A DNA stretch of 7,958 bases from Candidatus Microgenomates bacterium (GTDB lineage Bacteria; Patescibacteriota; Microgenomatia; 2-02-FULL-39-11): positions 1 to 7,958 of the forward strand of contig JALHWS010000189.1 of NCBI GenBank assembly GCA_022866885.1, written 5' to 3'. Both the position numbers and the translations under genes were made by a program. Under the pieces are notes generated by a model that saw only the letters and a program-made list of their open reading frames with translations, was not told the origin of the DNA and searched no databases. Position 1 is the first letter of the stretch, and each line of letters begins with the position of its first letter. Below, piece after piece: positions 5,907 through 7,958 of this stretch.

Positions 5907-7508
5907 TTACTGGGGGGCAGCGATGTTAAACCGGGCAAACACCTGTTTGAAACCATCGTCGACTGTCTTCAAGGCCGTCTCGACGCTGGTGCCTTGGGAA
6001 AGCGAATTTACCGCATCTTTGAGGTAATTGATGAGGGAAGTGTTTAAACCGGTCTCCCCGTCAAAAGTGCGCGAGGCAAGATAAAAAGATTTCATTGTTG
6101 GGGCGGAAAGAATAAGTGGCGCCAGGTAAACATTATCCGCTAATATTTTTGCCAGATCCGTCCGGGAGTATGGTTCGCCGAAAAGCGGACGCAGTTTCAC
6201 CTGTTCGGCATACATTTTCTGCATCGTTTCAGCTTGACTTAAATATTTGAGAAATTCCCAGGCTGCCTCCTGGTTTTTACTTTTTGCCGAAACCCCTTCT
6301 ACCCAAAAACTGGCCCAATTCACCGTCGGACAGGGAGTCCGGTCACAGGGAAGTTGCGGAACCTGGGCGGTCTTGAAATTCAGATTGGGACTGAGATTTT
6401 TGATGGTGATCGCCTCCCAGCTGGGCGCAAGGATCATGGCCACTTTCCCTCCGGCGAAAGCGACGATGGAATTATCCAAAGTTGCATCCCAGGCATTATT
6501 CGGCGTCTCGGCAAATTTGCGGTAAAAGGTAAGCGCTTCCACCGCGCAGGTCGTGCTGTTTGGATCAGAACAGGTGAAAACGGATTTTACCGGTTGTGTC
6601 CCGTTTTGAAGCATCATCAGTCCCAAAATATCGCTGAAATGTTCAATGTTTTCAGCCGTCCCCAGGGAAATGGCAGAAGTGACAATCCGGTTGTTTTCCT
6701 TAACTGTCAGTTTCGGGACGGCGTTTTGGACATCAACCCAGGTAACCGGGACAGGAACATTGGCGCTTTTTAAAATGTCTTCATTATAAAAAAGCAGTAA
6801 ACCGTCTATCATGAGGGGTATTCCGTAAAAATTGCCTCCGGTTTTCAAACTTTCGGAAGCGACCGGATAAAAAATCTTTTCGAAGTCGCTATCGGAATAA
6901 ATGGTTTTGGGCATTGGCGCCAACTCTCCGAGTAACATCGGCACCCAGGTATTATGAAAGCGGAAAAGATCCGGACCTTCTCCTCGGGAAATGGCTGCCT
7001 GCAGTCTTTCCCGGTATTGTTTGGGGTCCTGACGGCTGTAAGAAACCGTGATGTTGGGATGTGACTTTTGGAATTCGTCGATAAACGGCCGGATTACTGT
7101 CTCTTCCTCCCATAAATTCCAATAAGTGAGATTGATTTTTGCCTGTGCAGGCGGTTTAGCAAACCGGCCCGAGAGAAATTTGAACATCAGAAAGATGAAA
7201 ATGACAAGCAGAACAATCACTCCTCCGATAATCAGGAATTTCTTGGTCTTATCCTCGATAAACGGCGGCGGGCCTTCGGCTGTCGGAGGAATGTTCTGTT
7301 GATTGCCGGAAGGATAATTGGGAAAACCGCTTGAACCGTCACGGTTACTCGGGTTTACCTGTGCTCCCGGTTGGTCTTGCGGCTGGTCAGTCAGAGCTTG
7401 AGCTACTTCGTTTTCCTGGGTCACGTTTAACGCTTCCTGGTAAGAGGCATTATTTACATTTCCGCCGGAAAAGATTTCTCCCGAAGGTGAAGGTGTATTA
7501 TTATTCAT
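5907..7508 (-). CDS. Membrane-anchored extracellular solute-binding protein, family 1 (533 residues)
   Basis: This resembles the binding component of carbohydrate-type ABC importers. Residues 1-90 are a polar Asn/Gln/Pro/Gly-rich, probably disordered tail. KTKK then leads into a transmembrane helix (about 91-112, FLIIGGVIVLLVIFIFLMFK). The binding domain follows: INLTYWNLWEEETVIRPFIDEF (about 125-146), EGPDLFRF (177-184), and NFYGIPLMIDGLLLFYNEDIL (about 226-245), all typical of the family. There is no lipobox, so anchoring is by the helix with the long tail inside the cell. Cys313/Cys321 and Cys388/Cys393 are close pairs that could form disulfides outside. I chose the ATG at 7508 over the in-frame ATG at 7565. 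The longer start would overlap the divergent VanW-type gene, and a promoter (7518-7547) places the transcript start at about 7511. No permease or ATPase gene follows. The ligand is unknown. Confidence 0.88.
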   Translation of the reverse strand: MNNNTPSPSGEIFSGGNVNNASYQEALNVTQENEVAQALTDQPQDQPGAQVNPSNRDGSSGFPNYPSGNQQNIPPTAEGPPPFIEDKTKKFLIIGGVIVLLVIFIFLMFKFLSGRFAKPPAQAKINLTYWNLWEEETVIRPFIDEFQKSHPNITVSYSRQDPKQYRERLQAAISRGEGPDLFRFHNTWVPMLLGELAPMPKTIYSDSDFEKIFYPVASESLKTGGNFYGIPLMIDGLLLFYNEDILKSANVPVPVTWVDVQNAVPKLTVKENNRIVTSAISLGTAENIEHFSDILGLMMLQNGTQPVKSVFTCSDPNSTTCAVEALTFYRKFAETPNNAWDATLDNSIVAFAGGKVAMILAPSWEAITIKNLSPNLNFKTAQVPQLPCDRTPCPTVNWASFWVEGVSAKSKNQEAAWEFLKYLSQAETMQKMYAEQVKLRPLFGEPYSRTDLAKILADNVYLAPLILSAPTMKSFYLASRTFDGETGLNTSLINYLKDAVNSLSQGTSVETALKTVDDGFKQVFARFNIAAPQ

Positions 7509-7513
7509 CCTTA

Positions 7514-7522
7514 TGTTATGAT
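7514..7522 (+). promoter_or_regulatory. Candidate extended -10 promoter of the VanW-type gene
   Basis: TGTTATGAT is a full extended -10 (TG, one base, TATGAT), one mismatch from TATAAT. The -35 region 17 bp upstream (7494-7499, TGTATT) is poor, as is common for extended -10 promoters. Transcription would begin near 7529, only about 11 nt before the ATG at 7540, and no Shine-Dalgarno is present. It overlaps the opposing -10 box of the solute-binding gene. Confidence 0.45.
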
Positions 7523-7547
7523 AACTGCAAACGAAGCTCATGGTCAA
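7518..7547 (-). promoter_or_regulatory. Candidate promoter of the solute-binding protein gene, near-leaderless
   Basis: On the minus strand TTGACC (7542-7547) and TATCAT (7518-7523) are each one mismatch from consensus with an 18-bp spacer. The start would be near 7511, 2-3 nt before the ATG at 7508, so the mRNA would be essentially leaderless, which fits the missing Shine-Dalgarno. The -35 box lies inside the first codons of the divergent gene. Confidence 0.5.
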
Positions 7548-7958
7548 GGAAAAGAAATCTGCCAAAACGCATCTCCACGAACAGAAGCCTGATATTAAGC
7601 CTGCCGGCCGGTTTTCTTTTATTGCATACTTTCTTTATCTGATTCTCTTTTTGACGTTTCTGGTAATTATTCTTGCCTTTGGCGGTTATTACTATTTTGA
7701 AAATAATTTCAAGGGAAAAATCTATCCCGGAGTCAGAGTGGATAAAATCTCCTACGGCGGTAAAACGCCAAACGAAGTCGAAGATTACTACAACCAAAAA
7801 AACCTGCCGTTTGCCCTCTTGAAATTTACTCTCGTTTTTGAAGATAAAATCGCCACTATCTCCGGCCGGAATTTAAATATCGCCTATGACGCTAAGCTCT
7901 CGGCAGCCCAGGCTTATTCCATCGGCCGGTCAGACCATATTTTTTCAAACTTTTATCA
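7540..7958 (+). CDS. VanW-type membrane-anchored surface protein, C-terminus cut off by the window edge
   Basis: Only 139 codons are visible; the frame stays open to the end. The N-terminus is a basic cytoplasmic tail (MVKEKKSAKTHLHEQK), then a transmembrane helix at about 26-50 (FIAYFLYLILFLTFLVIILAFGGYYYF). KGKIYPGVRVDKISYGGKTPNEVEDYY (about 58-84) follows, the hallmark start of the putative peptidoglycan-binding repeat found before VanW and some L,D-transpeptidase domains. The strand pattern FTLVFEDKIATISGRNLNIAYD and AAQAYSIGR (about 122-130) fit that repeat. The protein should be outside the cell, anchored by the N-terminus. The catalytic or VanW domain itself is beyond the window, so an L,D-transpeptidase cannot be excluded. 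The ATG at 7540 is 31 bp from the divergent start and lacks a Shine-Dalgarno. An earlier start is unlikely given that spacing. Confidence 0.78.
   Translation, partial: MVKEKKSAKTHLHEQKPDIKPAGRFSFIAYFLYLILFLTFLVIILAFGGYYYFENNFKGKIYPGVRVDKISYGGKTPNEVEDYYNQKNLPFALLKFTLVFEDKIATISGRNLNIAYDAKLSAAQAYSIGRSDHIFSNFY

Noticed and set aside
7509..7565. Longer start for the solute-binding protein (ATG at 7565, 19 extra residues)
   Set aside because: It would overlap the start of the divergent VanW-type gene, and the predicted promoter at 7518-7547 would lie inside it, with transcription starting after that ATG.
7599..7611. GCCTGCCGGCCGG encoding PAGR in the VanW-type protein, as another copy of the palindromic repeat
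   Set aside because: Only the CTGCCGGC core is shared with 5220-5240, the arms do not pair further, and GGCCGG is frequent in this genome as Gly-Arg codons.
7516..7797. 93-codon minus-strand open frame
   Set aside because: It is antisense to the transmembrane and first extracellular part of the VanW-type gene, which has a clear family pattern.
1..7958. CRISPR array, tRNA, rRNA or insertion sequence
   Set aside because: No spaced direct repeats, no tRNA-like cloverleaf, no rRNA stretches and no transposase-like protein were seen.

Overview
The window looks like a piece of a Patescibacteria (Candidate Phyla Radiation, CPR) chromosome. The call rests on a CIRCE-controlled groES-groEL operon beside long proteins with no family I recognise, a membrane-anchored solute-binding protein beside a VanW-type surface protein, compact spacing, mostly absent Shine-Dalgarno sequences, and palindromic and A+T-rich short repeats lying inside a coding gene. 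The CLAGRQA-type peptide translated from one repeat is something I associate with CPR genomes. The phylum is an inference; the sequence contains no rRNA or ribosomal protein to fix it. All genes read with the standard code.

Layout, right to left along the minus strand. At the right edge a plus-strand gene starts (7540 to beyond 7958) for a membrane-anchored protein with a VanW-type peptidoglycan-binding-like domain. It diverges from a minus-strand cluster. The cluster holds an anchored family 1 solute-binding protein (7508-5907), then after only 5 bp a winged-helix plus nucleotidyltransferase-like protein (5901-5029), then a large 864-residue protein of unknown function (4965-2371), then a small acidic helical protein (2324-1947). 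After an intergenic region rich in inverted repeats comes the heat-shock operon groES (1685-1383) and groEL (1358 to beyond position 1; about 452 codons are visible and the C-terminus is missing).

The best-supported regulation is at groES. A near-consensus housekeeping promoter (TTGACA, 17 bp, TAAAAT) overlaps a CIRCE operator, so HrcA repression is expected. Downstream the leader holds an 18-bp perfect palindrome abutting CIRCE, then a long A+U-rich hairpin ending a few bases before the groES Shine-Dalgarno. The two divergent genes at 7.5 kb appear to use promoters whose -10 boxes overlap on opposite strands, giving transcripts with almost no leader.

Working together: GroES and GroEL are one folding machine. 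The solute-binding protein and the VanW-type protein are both predicted to be anchored in the membrane and face outward. The nucleotidyltransferase-like protein is probably translated with the binding protein. No transport permease or ATPase is visible. The 864- and 125-residue pair is the main unknown of the window.
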